Positions 46,096 to 61,220 of a stretch of DNA of 64,000 nt are shown here, piece after piece. The notes beneath the pieces are model-generated. The model saw nothing but the letters and a program-made list of their open reading frames with translations. It ran no database searches and was not told the DNA's origin. The position numbers and the translations under genes were made by a program. Position 1 is the stretch's first letter. Each line of letters starts with the position of its first letter. Source of the stretch: Ampullaceana balthica (taxonomy: Eukaryota > Mollusca > Gastropoda > Lymnaeidae). The DNA lies in NCBI GenBank assembly GCA_944989445.1, contig CALYLW010000972.1, forward strand, positions 162,578-226,577. The letters run 5' to 3'.

Positions 46096-46630
46096 GTATA
46101 GAAATGTGTTTTTAAGGTCTTGAGTTGCCATACACAGTCTGAAACACTCACAAATGACCTGGAAGTGATTAGGTAGACCAGGCTGAGCAACAGTAAACGT
46201 GTCTTAAGTTACCACAACCACTTCTACTGGTCTACAGTGACCACTCGTCCTGTAATACTATGTGTGACCACTAAGATACATTTTATACCAGTGTAAGTGC
46301 AAGTATGACCGGAAACGAAGTTCCCCAATAGTTAATGGCAGCTTCACTTAGTTCAACATTGTGCTGATTGCAAATGTTTTACGATTTTATTTTATGTTAA
46401 ATTCATTAAAAAATCACCCCCAAGGCTATTTAAATTGAACATCGATTAAACCAATCTTAGATTCAATGACGCCCTTCCCAACAGGGGCAGAAGTGGCGCC
46501 CGATCAATGTTGTACAATCAGTTCAACGAATGTCGAAATAGAATCAGAGTTTCATGTTCAAACTTTCTTTTCTTTCCATTGATTTTATAAAATTTGTATA
46601 ACAACTTGACATGGACAAAATGTTCAATTG
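46096..46630. other. no recognised feature
   Basis: Unique DNA with no recognisable gene. Confidence 0.45.
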
Positions 46631-46785
46631 GAAATAAGAGTACACGACTACTGCAGCTAAGGAAATAAGAGTACACGACTACTGCAGCTAAGGAAATAAG
46701 AGTACACGACTACTGCAGCTAAGGAAATAAGAGTACACGACTACTGCAGCTAAGGAAATAAGAGTACACGACTACTGCAGCTAAG
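46631..46785. repeat. 31-bp minisatellite, 5 perfect copies
   Basis: 155 bp equals 5 x 31; the unit contains AAATAAGAGTACACGACTAC then TGCAGCTAAGG. No variants, so it is young. Confidence 0.97.
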
Positions 46786-47974
46786 AAAGGAAATCAGAGC
46801 ACGGGAACCGCAAACCAAAGAAAAAAAAATTAAAAAGAAATAGCACATTTTAGCAATTTGAAATGGTAAATATTGTGAAAGTGGTAGCGTATATCTCATA
46901 TAAATATCAAATATCAAGATATAACGCGTGAAATATGATTTATGTTTTGAGAAACCCAATTAGTGGCACTTCCAAATTTTTAAAGCACCGCTCCGTTGTA
47001 TTGATATTTAATATCCCACAACTTTTACACCGCAGATTTGATAAAAACATTTTAATTGGAAAGTAAGAAACGCATTTCTGGTATTTTAAACGCAATTTCC
47101 CTTGGGAAAAATTGCGTTTGGGAAAAATTGCGATTAAATACTTGAAATGTCTGTCCTTTCGGTTCGAGCTTTTGACAGCAACTCCTCCTGAACCATACCA
47201 AATAGAGGGTTCGAGTCTTTTGCAAATATGTTAAGGAGGTCCCAAGGATGTGCACGGGCCAAACAAAAATTCCGAAAATGTTTACTGGATTTCCTGGAAA
47301 TTAAAAAAATACGAAACAATATCAGTATTTTTTCAATTTTCCGCCAACTATAACATCTATCGGGCTGAAACATTCGCCAAACGATAACTAATAATATTTA
47401 GAACAATGTTGAAGAAGGAATTTTTGAAAAATCTCTTTTCGTTCGATTCCCTTAATTTTAGCAGCAATTTGTAGATAGCAATTGTTTTGTTTACTTTCAG
47501 AATTATTGATTTGAAATTACTTTTAATGACATCCAGATTGATAGTTAATGTGGTTTTCCCGCTTAAATTTGCGAATGCTAATGTTAGATTGTTGCGCTTT
47601 TGCTGCGCATTATATTGACACATTCTTAATGTGAGGGCATATGACGTCATAGAGAAAAATGCGATAGTGACTGTTTGTTGTTGATAGTGATAGCAAGTAG
47701 AGCATTGATATTGTTGTGTGTAGAGGGACTTTTTTTGTTAAAGAGTGGAATAGATGAAAATATAGATTATTCTAATCTAGAATGAGTTCCCTGGAATAAA
47801 ACAACTGAAATTCTTTGTTGGAAATTGCGTTTAAATACTCATTCGAGTTTTTATTACATGTTTTTTTGGATGTCTTTAGGTGCAGATAATGGAAACGTTA
47901 GCTTCTGTTAATCTTACCGACCAGAAAAAAATACACTTGTATGTTTATGCAGTATTTCTTAAAATAATTAAGTA
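46786..47974. other. unassigned flank of the satellite
   Basis: AT-rich. A GGGAAAAATTGCG phrase is repeated at 47093-47132. No gene recognised. The boundary to the satellite is abrupt at about 47975. Confidence 0.5.
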
Positions 47975-50900
47975 TGTAGACCACATAGTGCTTGTTGTAG
48001 ATCACATAGTGCTTGTTGTAGACCACATAGTGCTTGTGTAGACCCATACTGCTTGTTGTAGACACATACTGCTTGTTGTAGATCACATACTGCTTGTTGT
48101 AGACCACATACTGCTTGTTGTAGACCACATAGTGCTTGTTGTAGACCACATACTGCTTGTTGTAGACCACATAGTGCTTGTTTTAGACCACATACTGCTT
48201 GTTGTAGACAACATACTGCTTGTTGTAGACCACATACTGCTTGTTGTAGAACACATACAGCTTGTTGTAGACCACATACTGCTTGTTGTAGACCACATAC
48301 AGCTTGTTGTAGACCACATAGTGCTTGTTGTAGAACACATTATGCTTGTTGTAGACCACATACTGCTTGTTGTAGATCACATACTGCTTGTTGTAGACCA
48401 CATACTGCTTGTTGTAGATCACATACTGCTTGTTGTAGACCACATACTGCTTGTTGTAGACCACATAGTGCTTGTTGTAGACCACATACTGCTTGTTGTA
48501 GAACACATACAGCTTGTTGTAGACCACATAGTGCTTGTTGTAGATCACATAGTGCTTGTTGTAGACCACATAGTGCTTGTTGTAGACCACATACTGCTTG
48601 TTGTAGACCACATAGTGCTTGTTGTAGACCACATAGTGCTTGTTGTAGACCACATACTGCTTGTTGTAGACCACATAGTGCTTGTTGTAGACCACATACT
48701 GCTTGTTGTAGATCACATACTGCTTGTTGTAGACCACATACTGCTTGTTGTAGACCACATAGTGCTTGTTGTAGACCACATACTGCTTGTTGTAGACCAC
48801 ATAGTGCTTGTTGTAGACCACATACTGCTTGTTGTAGATCACATACTGCTTGTTGTAGACCACATACTGCTTGTTGTAGACCACATACTGCTTGTTGTAG
48901 AACACATACAGCTTGTTGTAGACCACATACTGCTTGTTGTAGACCACATACTGCTTGTTGTAGACCACATAGTGCTTGTTGTAGAACACATACTGCTTGT
49001 TGTAGATCACATACTGCTTGTTGTAGACCACATACTGCTTGTTGTAGATCACATACTGCTTGTTGTAGACCACATAGTGCTTGTTGTAGACCACATAGTG
49101 CTTGTTGTAGACCACATAGTGCTTGTTGTAGAACACATACTGCTTGTTGTAGACCACATACTGCTTGTTGTAGACCACATACTGCTTGTTGTAGACCACA
49201 TAGTGCTTGTTGTAGACCACATACTGCTTGTTGTAGACCACATAATGCTTGTTGTAGACCACATACTGCTTGTTGTAGACCACATACTGCTTGTTGTAGA
49301 CCACATACTGCTTGTTGTAGACCACATACTGCTTGTTGTAGACCACATACTGCTTGTTGTAGACCACATACTGCTTGTTGTAGACCACATAGTGCTTGTT
49401 GTAGAACACATAGTGCTTGTTGTAGACCACATACAGCTTGTTGTAGACCACATACTGCTTGTTGTAGACCACATAGTGCTTGTTGTAGACCACATAGTGC
49501 TTGTTGTAGAACACATACAGCTTGTTGTAGACCACATATGCTTGTTGTAGACCACATACTGCTTGTTGTAGACCACATACTGCTTGTTGTAGACCACATA
49601 CTGCTTGTTGTAGACCACATACTGCTTGTTGTAGACCACATACTGCTTGTTGTAGACCACATACTGCTTGTTGTAGACCACATAGTGCTTGTTGTAGACC
49701 ACATAGTGCTTGTTGTAGAACACATACTGCTTGTTGTAGACCACATACTGCTTGTTGTAGACCACATACTGCTTGTTGTAGACCACATACTGCTTGTTGT
49801 AGAACACATACTGCTTGTTGTAGACCACATACTGCTTGTTGTAGACCACATACTGCTTGTTGTAGACCACATACTGCTTGTTGTAGACCACATACTGCTT
49901 GTTGTAGACCACATACTGCTTGTTGTAGACCACATACTGCTTGTTGTAGACCACATACTGCTTGTTGTAGACCACATACTGCTTGTTGTAGACCACATAC
50001 TGCTTGTTGTAGACCACATACTGCTTGTTGTAGACCACATACTGCTTGTTGTAGACCACATAGTGCTTGTTGTAGACCACATAGTGCTTGTTGTAGACCA
50101 CATACTGCTTGTTGTAGACCACATACTGCTTGTTGTAGACCACATAGTGCTTGTTGTAGACCACATACTGCTTGTTGTAGACCACATACTGCTTGTTGTA
50201 GACCACATAGTGCTTGTTGTAGACCACATAGTGCTTGTTGTAGACCACATACTGCTTGTTGTAGACCACATAGTGCTTGTTGTAGACCACATACTGCTTG
50301 TTGTAGACCACATACTGCTTGTTGTAGACCACATAGTGCTTGTTGTAGACCACATACTGCTTGTTGTAGACCACATAGTGCTTGTTGTAGACCACATACT
50401 GCTTGTTGTAGACCACATACTGCTTGTTGTAGACCACATAGTGCTTGTTGTAGACCACATACTGCTTGTTGTAGACCACATACTGCTTGTTGTAGACCAC
50501 ATACTGCTTGTTGTAGACCACATACTGCTTGTTGTAGACCACATACTGCTTGTTGTAGACCACATACTGCTTGTTGTAGACCACATACTGCTTGTTGTAG
50601 ACCACATACTGCTTGTTGTAGACCACATACTGCTTGTTGTAGACCACATAGTGCTTGTTGTAGACCACATACTGCTTGTTGTAGACCACATACTGCTTGT
50701 TGTAGACCACATACTGCTTGTTGTAGACCACATAGTGCTTGTTGTAGACCACATACTGCTTGTTGTAGACCACATACTGCTTGTTGTAGACCACATACTG
50801 CTTGTTGTAGACCACATACTGCTTGTTGTAGACCACATAGTGCTTGTTGTAGACCACATACTGCTTGTTGTAGACCACATAGTGCTTGTTGTAGACCACA

Positions 50901-53900
50901 TACTGCTTGTTGTAGACCACATACTGCTTGTTGTAGACCACATACTGCTTGTTGTAGACCACATACTGCTTGTTGTAGACCACATACTGCTTGTTGTAGA
51001 CCACATACTGCTTGTTGTAGACCACATAGTGCTTGTTGTAGACCACATACTGCTTGTTGTAGACCACATACTGCTTGTTGTAGACCACATACTGCTTGTT
51101 GTAGACCACATACTGCTTGTTGTAGACCACATAGTGCTTGTTGTAGACCACATAGTGCTTGTTGTAGACCACATACTGCTTGTTGTAGACCACATACTGC
51201 TTGTTGTAGACCACATACTGCTTGTTGTAGACCACATACTGCTTGTTGTAGACCACATACTGCTTGTTGTAGACCACATACTGCTTGTTGTAGACACATA
51301 CTGCTTGTTGTAGACCACATAGTGCTTGTTGTAGACCACATAGTGCTTGTTGTAGACCACATACTGCTTGTTGTAGACCACATACTGCTTGTTGTAGACC
51401 ACATAGTGCTTGTTGTAGACCACATACTGCTTGTTGTAGACCACATACTGCTTGTTGTAGACCACATAGTGCTTGTTGTAGACCACATACTGCTTGTTGT
51501 AGACCACATACTGCTTGTTGTAGACCACATAGTGCTTGTTGTAGACCACATACTGCTTGTTGTAGACCACATACTGCTTGTTGTAGACCACATACTGCTT
51601 GTTGTAGACCACATACTGCTTGTTGTAGACCACATACTGCTTGTTGTAGACCACATAGTGCTTGTTGTAGACCACATAGTGCTTGTTGTAGACCACATAC
51701 TGCTTGTTGTAGACCACATACTGCTTGTTGTAGACCACATACTGCTTGTTGTAGACCACATAGTGCTTGTTGTAGACCACATACTGCTTGTTGTAGACCA
51801 CATAGTGCTTGTTGTAGACCACATACAGCTTGTTGTAGACCACATAGTGCTTGTTGTAGACCACATACTGCTTGTTGTAGACCACATACTGCTTGTTGTA
51901 GACCACATACTGCTTGTTGTAGAACACATACTGCTTGTTGTAGACCACATAGTGCTTGTTGTAGACCACATAGTGCTTGTTGTAGACCACATAGTGCTTG
52001 TTGTAGAACACATAGTGCTTGTTGTAGAACACATACTGCTTGTTGTAGACCACATAGTGCTTGTTGTAGACCACATAGTGCTTGTTGTAGACCACATACT
52101 GCTTGTTGTAGACCACATACTGCTTGTTGTAGACCACATAGTGCTTGTTGTAGACCACATACTGCTTGTTGTAGACCACATACTGCTTGTTGTAGACCAC
52201 ATACTGCTTGTTGTAGACCACATACTGCTTGTTGTAGACCACATACTGCTTGTTGTAGACCACATACTGCTTGTTGTAGACCACATACTGCTTGTTGTAG
52301 ATCACATACTGCTTGTTGTAGACCACATACTGCTTGTTGTAGACCACATAGTGCTTGTTGTAGACCACATACTGCTTGTTGTAGACCACATAGTGCTTGT
52401 TGTAGACCACATACTGCTTGTTGTAGACCACATACTGCTTGTTGTAGACCACATACTGCTTGTTGTAGACCACATACTGCTTGTTGTAGACCACATACTG
52501 CTTGTTGTAGACCACATAGTGCTTGTTGTAGACCACATACTGCTTGTTGTAGACCACATACTGCTTGTTGTAGACCACATACTGCTTGTTGTAGACCACA
52601 TACTGCTTGTTGTAGACCACATACTGCTTGTTGTAGACCACATACTGCTTGTTGTAGACCACATAGTGCTTGTTGTAGAACACATACTGCTTGTTGTAGA
52701 CCACATACTGCTTGTTGTAGACCACATAGTGCTTGTTGTAGACCACATACTGCTTGTTGTAGACCACATACTGCTTGTTGTAGACCACATACTGCTTGTT
52801 GTAGACCACATACTGCTTGTTGTAGACCACATACTGCTTGTTGTAGACCACATACTGCTTGTTGTAGACCACATAGTGCTTGTTGTAGACCACATAGTGC
52901 TTGTTGTAGACCACATAGTGCTTGTTGTAGAACACATAGTGCTTGTTGTAGACCACATACTGCTTGTTGTAGACCACATACTGCTTGTTGTAGACCACAT
53001 AGTGCTTGTTGTAGACCACATAGTGCTTGTTGTAGAACACATACAGCTTGTTGTAGACCACATAGTGCTTGTTGTAGACCACATACTGCTTGTTGTAGAC
53101 CACATACTGCTTGTTGTAGACCACATACTGCTTGTTGTAGACCACATACTGCTTGTTGTAGACCACATACTGCTTGTTGTAGATCACATACTGCTTGTTG
53201 TAGACCACATAGTGCTTGTTGTAGACCACATAGTGCTTGTTGTAGAACACATACAGCTTGTTGTAGACCACATATGCTTGTTGTAGACCACATACTGCTT
53301 GTTGTAGACCACATACTGCTTGTTGTAGACCACATACAGCTTGTTGTAGACCACATACTGCTTGTTGTAGACCACATACTGCTTGTTGTAGACCACATAG
53401 TGCTTGTTGTAGACCACATACTGCTTGTTGTAGACCACATACTGCTTGTTGTAGACCACATAGTGCTTGTTGTAGACCACATAGTGCTTGTTGTAGACCA
53501 CATAGTGCTTGTTGTAGACCACATAGTGCTTGTTGTAGACCACATACTGCTTGTTGTAGACCACATAGTGCTTGTTGTAGACCACATACTGCTTGTTGTA
53601 GACCACATACTGCTTGTTGTAGACCACATAGTGCTTGTTGTAGACCACATAGTGCTTGTTGTAGAACACATAGTGCTTGTTGTAGACCACATACTGCTTG
53701 TTGTAGACCACATACTGCTTGTTGTAGACCACATAGTGCTTGTTGTAGACCACATAGTGCTTGTTGTAGAACACATACTGCTTGTTGTAGACCACATACT
53801 GCTTGTTGTAGACCACATACTGCTTGTTGTAGACCACATACTGCTTGTTGTAGACCACATACTGCTTGTTGTAGACCACATACTGCTTGTTGTAGACCAC

Positions 53901-56900
53901 ATACTGCTTGTTGTAGACACATACTGCTTGTTGTAGACCACATAGTGCTTGTTGTAGACCACATAGTGCTTGTTGTAGAACACATACAGCTTGTTGTAGA
54001 CCACATACTGCTTGTTGTAGACCACATACTGCTTGTTGTAGACCACATACTGCTTGTTGTAGACCACATACTGCTTGTTGTAGACCACATAGTGCTTGTT
54101 GTAGACCACATACTGCTTGTTGTAGACCACATACTGCTTGTTGTAGACCACATACTGCTTGTTGTAGAACACATACAGCTTGTTGTAGACCACATACTGC
54201 TTGTTGTAGACCACATACTGCTTGTTGTAGACCACATAGTGCTTGTTGTAGACCACATAGTGCTTGTTGTAGACCACATAGTGCTTGTTGTAGACCACAT
54301 ACTGCTTGTTGTAGACCACATACTGCTTGTTGTAGACCACATAGTGCTTGTTGTAGACCACATACTGCTTGTTGTAGACCACATAGTGCTTGTTGTAGAC
54401 CACATAGTGCTTGTTGTAGACCACATACTGCTTGTTGTAGACCACATAGTGCTTGTTGTAGACCACATACTGCTTGTTGTAGACCACATACTGCTTGTTG
54501 TAGACCACATACTGCTTGTTGTAGACCACATACTGCTTGTTGTAGACCACATACTGCTTGTTGTAGACCACATACTGCTTGTTGTAGACCACATACTGCT
54601 TGTTGTAGACCACATAGTGCTTGTTGTAGACCACATAGTGCTTGTTGTAGAACACATACAGCTTGTTGTAGACCACATAATGCTTGTTGTAGACCACATA
54701 CTGCTTGTTGTAGACCACATACTGCTTGTTGTAGACCACATACTGCTTGTTGTAGACCACATACTACTTGTTGTAGACCACATACTGCTTGTTGTAGATC
54801 ACATACTGCTTGTTGTAGACCACATAGTGCTTGTTGTAGACCACATAGTGCTTGTTGTAGAACACATACAGCTTGTTGTAGACCACATAATGCTTGTTGT
54901 AGACCACATACTGCTTTTTGTAGACCACATACTGCTTGTTGTAGAACACATACAGCTTGTTGTAGACCACATACTGCTTGTTGTAGACCACATACAGCTT
55001 GTTGTAGACCACATAGTGCTTGTTGTAGACCACATACTGCTTGTTGTAGAACACATAAAGCTTGTTGTAGACCACATAGTGCTTGTTGTAGATCACATAG
55101 TGCTTGTTGTAGACCACATACTGCTTGTTGTAGACCACATAGTGCTTGTTGTAGACCACATATTGCTTGTTGTAGACCACATACTGCTTGTTGTAGACCA
55201 CATAGTGCTTGTTGTAGACCACATACAGCTTGTTGTAGATCACATACTTCTTGTTGTAGACCACATACTGCTTGTTGTAGATCACATACTGCTTGTTGTA
55301 GACCACATACTGCTTGTTGTAGACCACATAGTGCTTGTTGTAGACCACATACTGCTTGTTGTAGAACACATACAGCTTGTTGTAGACCACATACTGCTTG
55401 TTGTAGACCACATACTGCTTGTTGTAGACCACATAGTGCTTGTTGTAGAACACATACTGCTTGTTGTAGATCACATACTGCTTGTTGTAGACCACATACA
55501 GCTTGTTGTAGACCACATAATGCTTGTTGTAGACCACATACTGCTTGTTGTAGACCACATACTGCTTGTTGTAGACCACATACTGCTTGTTGTAGACCAC
55601 ATACTGCTTGTTGTAGACCACATAGTGCTTGTTGTAGACCACATAGTGCTTGTTGTAGACCACATAGTGCTTGTTGTAGAACACATAGTGCTTGTTGTAG
55701 ACCACATACAGCTTGTTGTAGCCCACATACTGCTTGTTGTAGACCACATAGTGCTTGTTGTAGACCACATAGTGCTTGTTGTAGAACACATACAGCTTGT
55801 TGTAGACCACATAATGCTTGTTGTAGACCACATACTGCTTGTTGTAGACCACATACTGCTTGTTGTAGACCACATACTGCTTGTTGTAGACCACATACTG
55901 CTTGTTGTAGACCACATACTACTTGTTGTAGACCACATACTGCTTTTTGTAGATCACATACTGCTTGTTGTAGACCACATAGTGCTTGTTGTAGACCACA
56001 TAGTGCTTGTTGTAGAACACATACAGCTTGTTGTAGACCACATAATGCTTGTTTAAGCCCACATACTGCTTGTTGTAGACCACATACTGCTTGTTGTAGA
56101 CCACATACTGCTTGTTGTAGACCACATACTGCTTGTTGTAGATCACATAGTGCTTGTTGTAGACCACATAGTGCTGGTTGTAGACCACATACTGATTGTT
56201 GTAGACCACATACTGCTTGTTGTAGACTACATAATGCTTGTTGTAGAACACATAGTGCTTGTTGTAGACCACATACTGCTTGTTGTAGACCACATAGTGC
56301 TTGTTGTAGAACACATAGTGCTTGTTGTTGAACAAATACTGTTTGTTGTAGACCACATACTGCTTGTTGTAGACCACATAGTGCTTGTTGTAGACCACAT
56401 ACTGCTTGTTGTAGACCACATACTGCTTGTTGTAGACCACATACTGCTTGTTGTAGACCACATACTGCTTGTTGTAGACCACATACTGCTTGTTGTAGAC
56501 CACATACTGCTTGTTGTAGACCACATACTGCTTGTTGTAGACCACATACAGCTTGTTGTAGACCACATAGTGCTTGTTGTAGACCACATAGTGCTTGTTG
56601 TAGATCACATACTGCTTGTTGTAGACCACATACTGCTTGTTGTAGAACACATAGTGCTTGTTGTAGAACACATACAGCTTGTTGTAGATCACATAGTGCT
56701 TGTTGTAGACCACATACAGCTTGTTGTAGACCACATAGTGCTTGTTGTAGACCACATACTGCTTGTTGTAGAACACATAGTGCTTGTTTAGATCGCATAG
56801 TGCTTGTTGTAGAACACATAGTGCTTGTTTTAGATCACATAGTGCTTGTTGTAGAACACATAGTGCTTGTTGTAGATCACATAGTGCTTGTTGTAGAACA

Positions 56901-59900
56901 CATAGTGCTTGTTGTGGAACACATACAGCTTGTTGTAGACCACATAGTGCTTGTTGTAGACCACACAGTGCTTGTTGTAGATCACATACTGCTTGTTATA
57001 GACCACATACTGCTTGTTGTAGAACACATAGTGCTTGTTGTAGACCACATAGTGCTTGTTGTAGACCACATAGTGCTTATTGTAGACCACATACTGCTTG
57101 TTGTAGCCCACATAGTGCTTGTTGTAGACCACATACTGCTTGTTGTAGATCACATACTGCTTGTTGTAGACCACATACTGCTTGTTGTAGATCACATACT
57201 GCTTGTTGTAGACCACATACTGCTTGTTGTAGACCACATAGTGCTTGTTGTAGACCACATACTGCTTGTTGTAGAACACATAAAGCTTGTTGTAGACCAC
57301 ATAGTGCTAGTTGTAGATCACATAGTGCTTGTTGTAGACCACATACTGCTTGTTGTAGACCACATAGTGCTTGTTGTAGACCACATATTGCTTGTTGTAG
57401 ACCACATACTGATTGTTGTAGACCACATAGTGCTTGTTGTAGACCACATACTGCTTATTGTAGATCACATACTGCTTGTTGTAGACCACATACTGCTTGT
57501 TGTAGATCACATACTGCTTGTTGTAGACCACATACTGCTTGTTGTAGACCACATAGTGCTTGTTGTAGACCACATACTGCTTGTTGTAGAACACATACAG
57601 CTTGTTGTAGACCACATACTGCTTGTTGTAGACCACATACTGCTTGTTGTAGACCACATAGTGCTTGTTGTAGAACACATACTGCTTGTTGTAGACCACA
57701 TACTGCTTGTTGTAGACCACATACTGCTTGTTGTAGACCACATACTGCTTGTTGTAGACCACATAGTGCTTGTTGTAGACCACATAGTGCTTGTTGTAGA
57801 ACACATACAGCTTGTTGTAGACCACATAATGCTTGTTGTAGACCACATACTGCTTGTTGTAGACCACATACTGCTTGTTGTAGACCACATACTGCTTGTT
57901 GTAGACCACATACTGCTTGTTGTAGACCACATACTGCTTGTTGTAGACCACATAGTGCTTGTTGTAGACCACATACTGCTTGTTGTAGACCACATAGTGC
58001 TTGTTGTAGACACATAGTGCTTGTTGTAGAACACATACTGCTTGTTGTAGACCACATACTGCTTGTTGTAGACCACATAGTGCTTGTTGTAGACCACATA
58101 CTGCTTGTTGTAGACCACATACTGCTTGTTGTAGACCACATACTGCTTGTTGTAGACCACATACTGCTTGTTGTAGACCACATACTGCTTGTTGTAGACC
58201 ACATACAGCTTGTTGTAGACCACATAGTGCTTGTTGTAGACCACATACTGCTTGTTGTAGATCACATACTGCTTGTTGTAGACCACATACTGCTTGTTGT
58301 AGACCACATAGTGCTTGTTGTAGAACACATACTGCTTGTTGTAGATCACATAGTGCTTGTTGTAGAACACATAGTGCTTGTTGTAGAACACATACAGCTT
58401 GTTGTAGATCACATAGTGCTTGTTGTAGACCACATACTGCTTGTTGTAGACCACATAGTGCTTGTTGTAGACCACATACTGCTTGTTGTAGACCACATAC
58501 TGCTTGTTGTAGACCACATAGTGCTTGTTGTAGACCACATACTGCTTGTTGTAGACCACATACTGCTTGTTGTAGACCACATACTGCTTGTTGTAGACCA
58601 CATACTGCTTGTTGTAGACCACATACTGCTTGTTGTAGACCACATAGTGCTTGTTGTAGACCACATACTGCTTGTTGTAGAACACATACTGCTTGTTGTA
58701 GACCACATACTGCTTGTTGTAGACCACATACTGCTTGTTGTAGACCACATAGTGCTTGTTGTAGACCACATACTGCTTGTTGTAGACACATACTGCTTGT
58801 TGTAGACCACATACTGCTTGTTGTAGACCACATACTGCTTGTTGTAGACCACATAGTGCTTGTTGTAGACCACATAGTGCTTGTTGTAGAACACATACAG
58901 CTTGTTGTAGACCACATACTGCTTGTTGTAGACCACATACTGCTTGTTGTAGACCACATACTGCTTGTTGTAGACCACATACTGCTTGTTGTAGACCACA
59001 TACTGCTTGTTGTAGACCACATAGTGCTTGTTGTAGAACACATACTGCTTGTTGTAGACCACATACTGCTTGTTGTAGACCACATAGTGCTTGTTGTAGA
59101 CCACATACTGCTTGTTGTAGACCACATACTGCTTGTTGTAGACCACATACTGCTTGTTGTAGACCACATACTGCTTGTTGTAGACCACATACTGCTTGTT
59201 GTAGACCACATACTGCTTGTTGTAGACCACATAGTGCTTGTTGTAGACCACATAGTGCTTGTTGTAGACCACATACTGCTTGTTGTAGACCACATACTGC
59301 TTGTTGTAGAACACATAGTGCTTGTTGTAGAACACATACTGCTTGTTGTAGACCACATAGTGCTTGTTGTAGACCACATAGTGCTTGTTGTAGAACACAT
59401 ACAGCTTGTTGTAGACCACATAGTGCTTGTTGTAGACCACATACTGCTTGTTGTAGACCACATAGTGCTTGTTGTAGACCACATACTGCTTGTTGTAGAA
59501 CACATAGTGCTTGTTTGTAGATCACATAGTGCTTGTTGTAGAACACATAGTGCTTGTTGTAGACCACATAGTGCTTGTTGTAGAACACATAGTGCTTGTT
59601 GTAGACCACATAGTGCTTGTTGTAGAACACATAGTGCTTGTTGTAGAACACATACAGCTTGTTGTAGACCACATAGTGCTTGTTGTAGACCACATAGTGC
59701 TTGTTGTAGATCACATACTGCTTGTTGTAGACCACATACTGCTTGTTGTAGAACACATAGTGCTTGTTGTAGAACACATACAGCTTGTTGTAGATCACAT
59801 AGTGCTTGTTGTAGAACACATAGTGCTTGTTGTAGAACACATACAGCTTGTTGTAGACCACATAGTGCTTGTTGTAGACCACATACTGCTTGTTGTAGAA

Positions 59901-60879
59901 CACATAGTGCTTGTTGTAGATCACATAGTGCTTGTTGTAGAACACATAGTGCTTGTTGTAGATCACATAGTGCTTGTTGTAGAACACATAGTGCTTGTTG
60001 TAGATCACATAGTGCTTGTTGTAGACCACATAGTGCTTGTTGTAGAACACATACAGCTTGTTGTAGACCACATACTGCTTGTTGTAGAACACATAGTGCT
60101 TGTTGTAGACCACATAGTGCTTGTTGTAGAACACATAGTGCTTGTTGTAGACCACATAGTGCTTGTTGTAGAACACATAGTGCTTGTTGTAGATCACATA
60201 GTGCTTGTTGTAGACACATAGTGCTTGTTGTAGAACACATACAGCTTGTTGTAGATCACATAGTGCTTGTTGTAGAACACATAGTGCTTGTTGTAGACCA
60301 CATACTGCTTGTTGTAGATCACATAGTGCTTGTTGTAGACCACATAGTGCTTGTTGTAGACCACATACTGCTTGTTGTAGAACACATAGTGCTTGTTGTA
60401 GAACACATACAGCTTGTTGTAGACCACATAGTGCTTGTTGTAGACCACATAGTGCTTGTTGTAGACCACATAGTGCTTGTTGTAGACCACATAGTGCTTG
60501 TTGTAGAACACATAGTGCTTGTTGTAGATCACATAGTGCTTGTTGTAGAACACATACTGCTTGTTGTAGATCACATACAGCTTGTTGTAGATCACATACA
60601 GCTTGTTGTAGATCACATACAGCTTGTTGTAGAACACATACTGCTTGTTGTAGACCACATACAGCTTGTTGTAGAACACATACTGCTTGTTGTAGATCAC
60701 ATACTGCTTGTTGTAGAACACATACAGCTTGTTGTAGATCACATAGTGCTTGTTGTAGACCACATACAGCTTGTTGTAGACCACATACAGCTTGTTGTAG
60801 ATCACATAGTGCTTGTTGTAGACCACATACTGCTTGTTGTAGACCACATACAGCTTGTTGTAGACCACATAGTGCTTGT

Positions 60880-61220
60880 TGTAGAACACATACAGCTTGT
60901 TGTAGACCACATACTGCTTGTTGAAGACCACATAGTGCTTGTTGTAGACCACATAGTGCTTGTTGTAGACCACATACTGCTTGTTGTAGACCACATACAG
61001 CTTGTTGTAGACCACTTAGTGCTTGTTGTAGACCACATACAGCTTGTTGTAGAACTTATAGTGCTTGTTGTAGAACACATACAGCTTGTTGTAGAACACA
61101 TACTGCTTGTTGTAGAACACATACAGCTTGTTGTAGAACACATACTGCTTGTTGTAGACCACATAGTGCTTGTTGTAGAACACATAGTGCTTGTTGTAGA
61201 ACACATACAGCTTATTTTAG
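60880..61220. repeat. higher-order duplicate block within the satellite, copy 1
   Basis: Rare variants occur in the same order as at 62830-63172: TTGAAGACC (60921), AACTTATAG (61053), then CTTATTTTAGATC (about 61211). The offset between copies is 1,952 bp at each of the first two markers. Confidence 0.82.

Noticed and set aside
48183..54783. Open frames of 1,300 to 2,150 residues on the minus strand (WSTTSSM/CGLQQAV/VVYNKQY)
   Set aside because: They arise because a 21-bp satellite unit has no stop in any minus-strand frame. The apparent proteins switch frame at 20-bp units and lack start context, splice signals and non-repeat ends.
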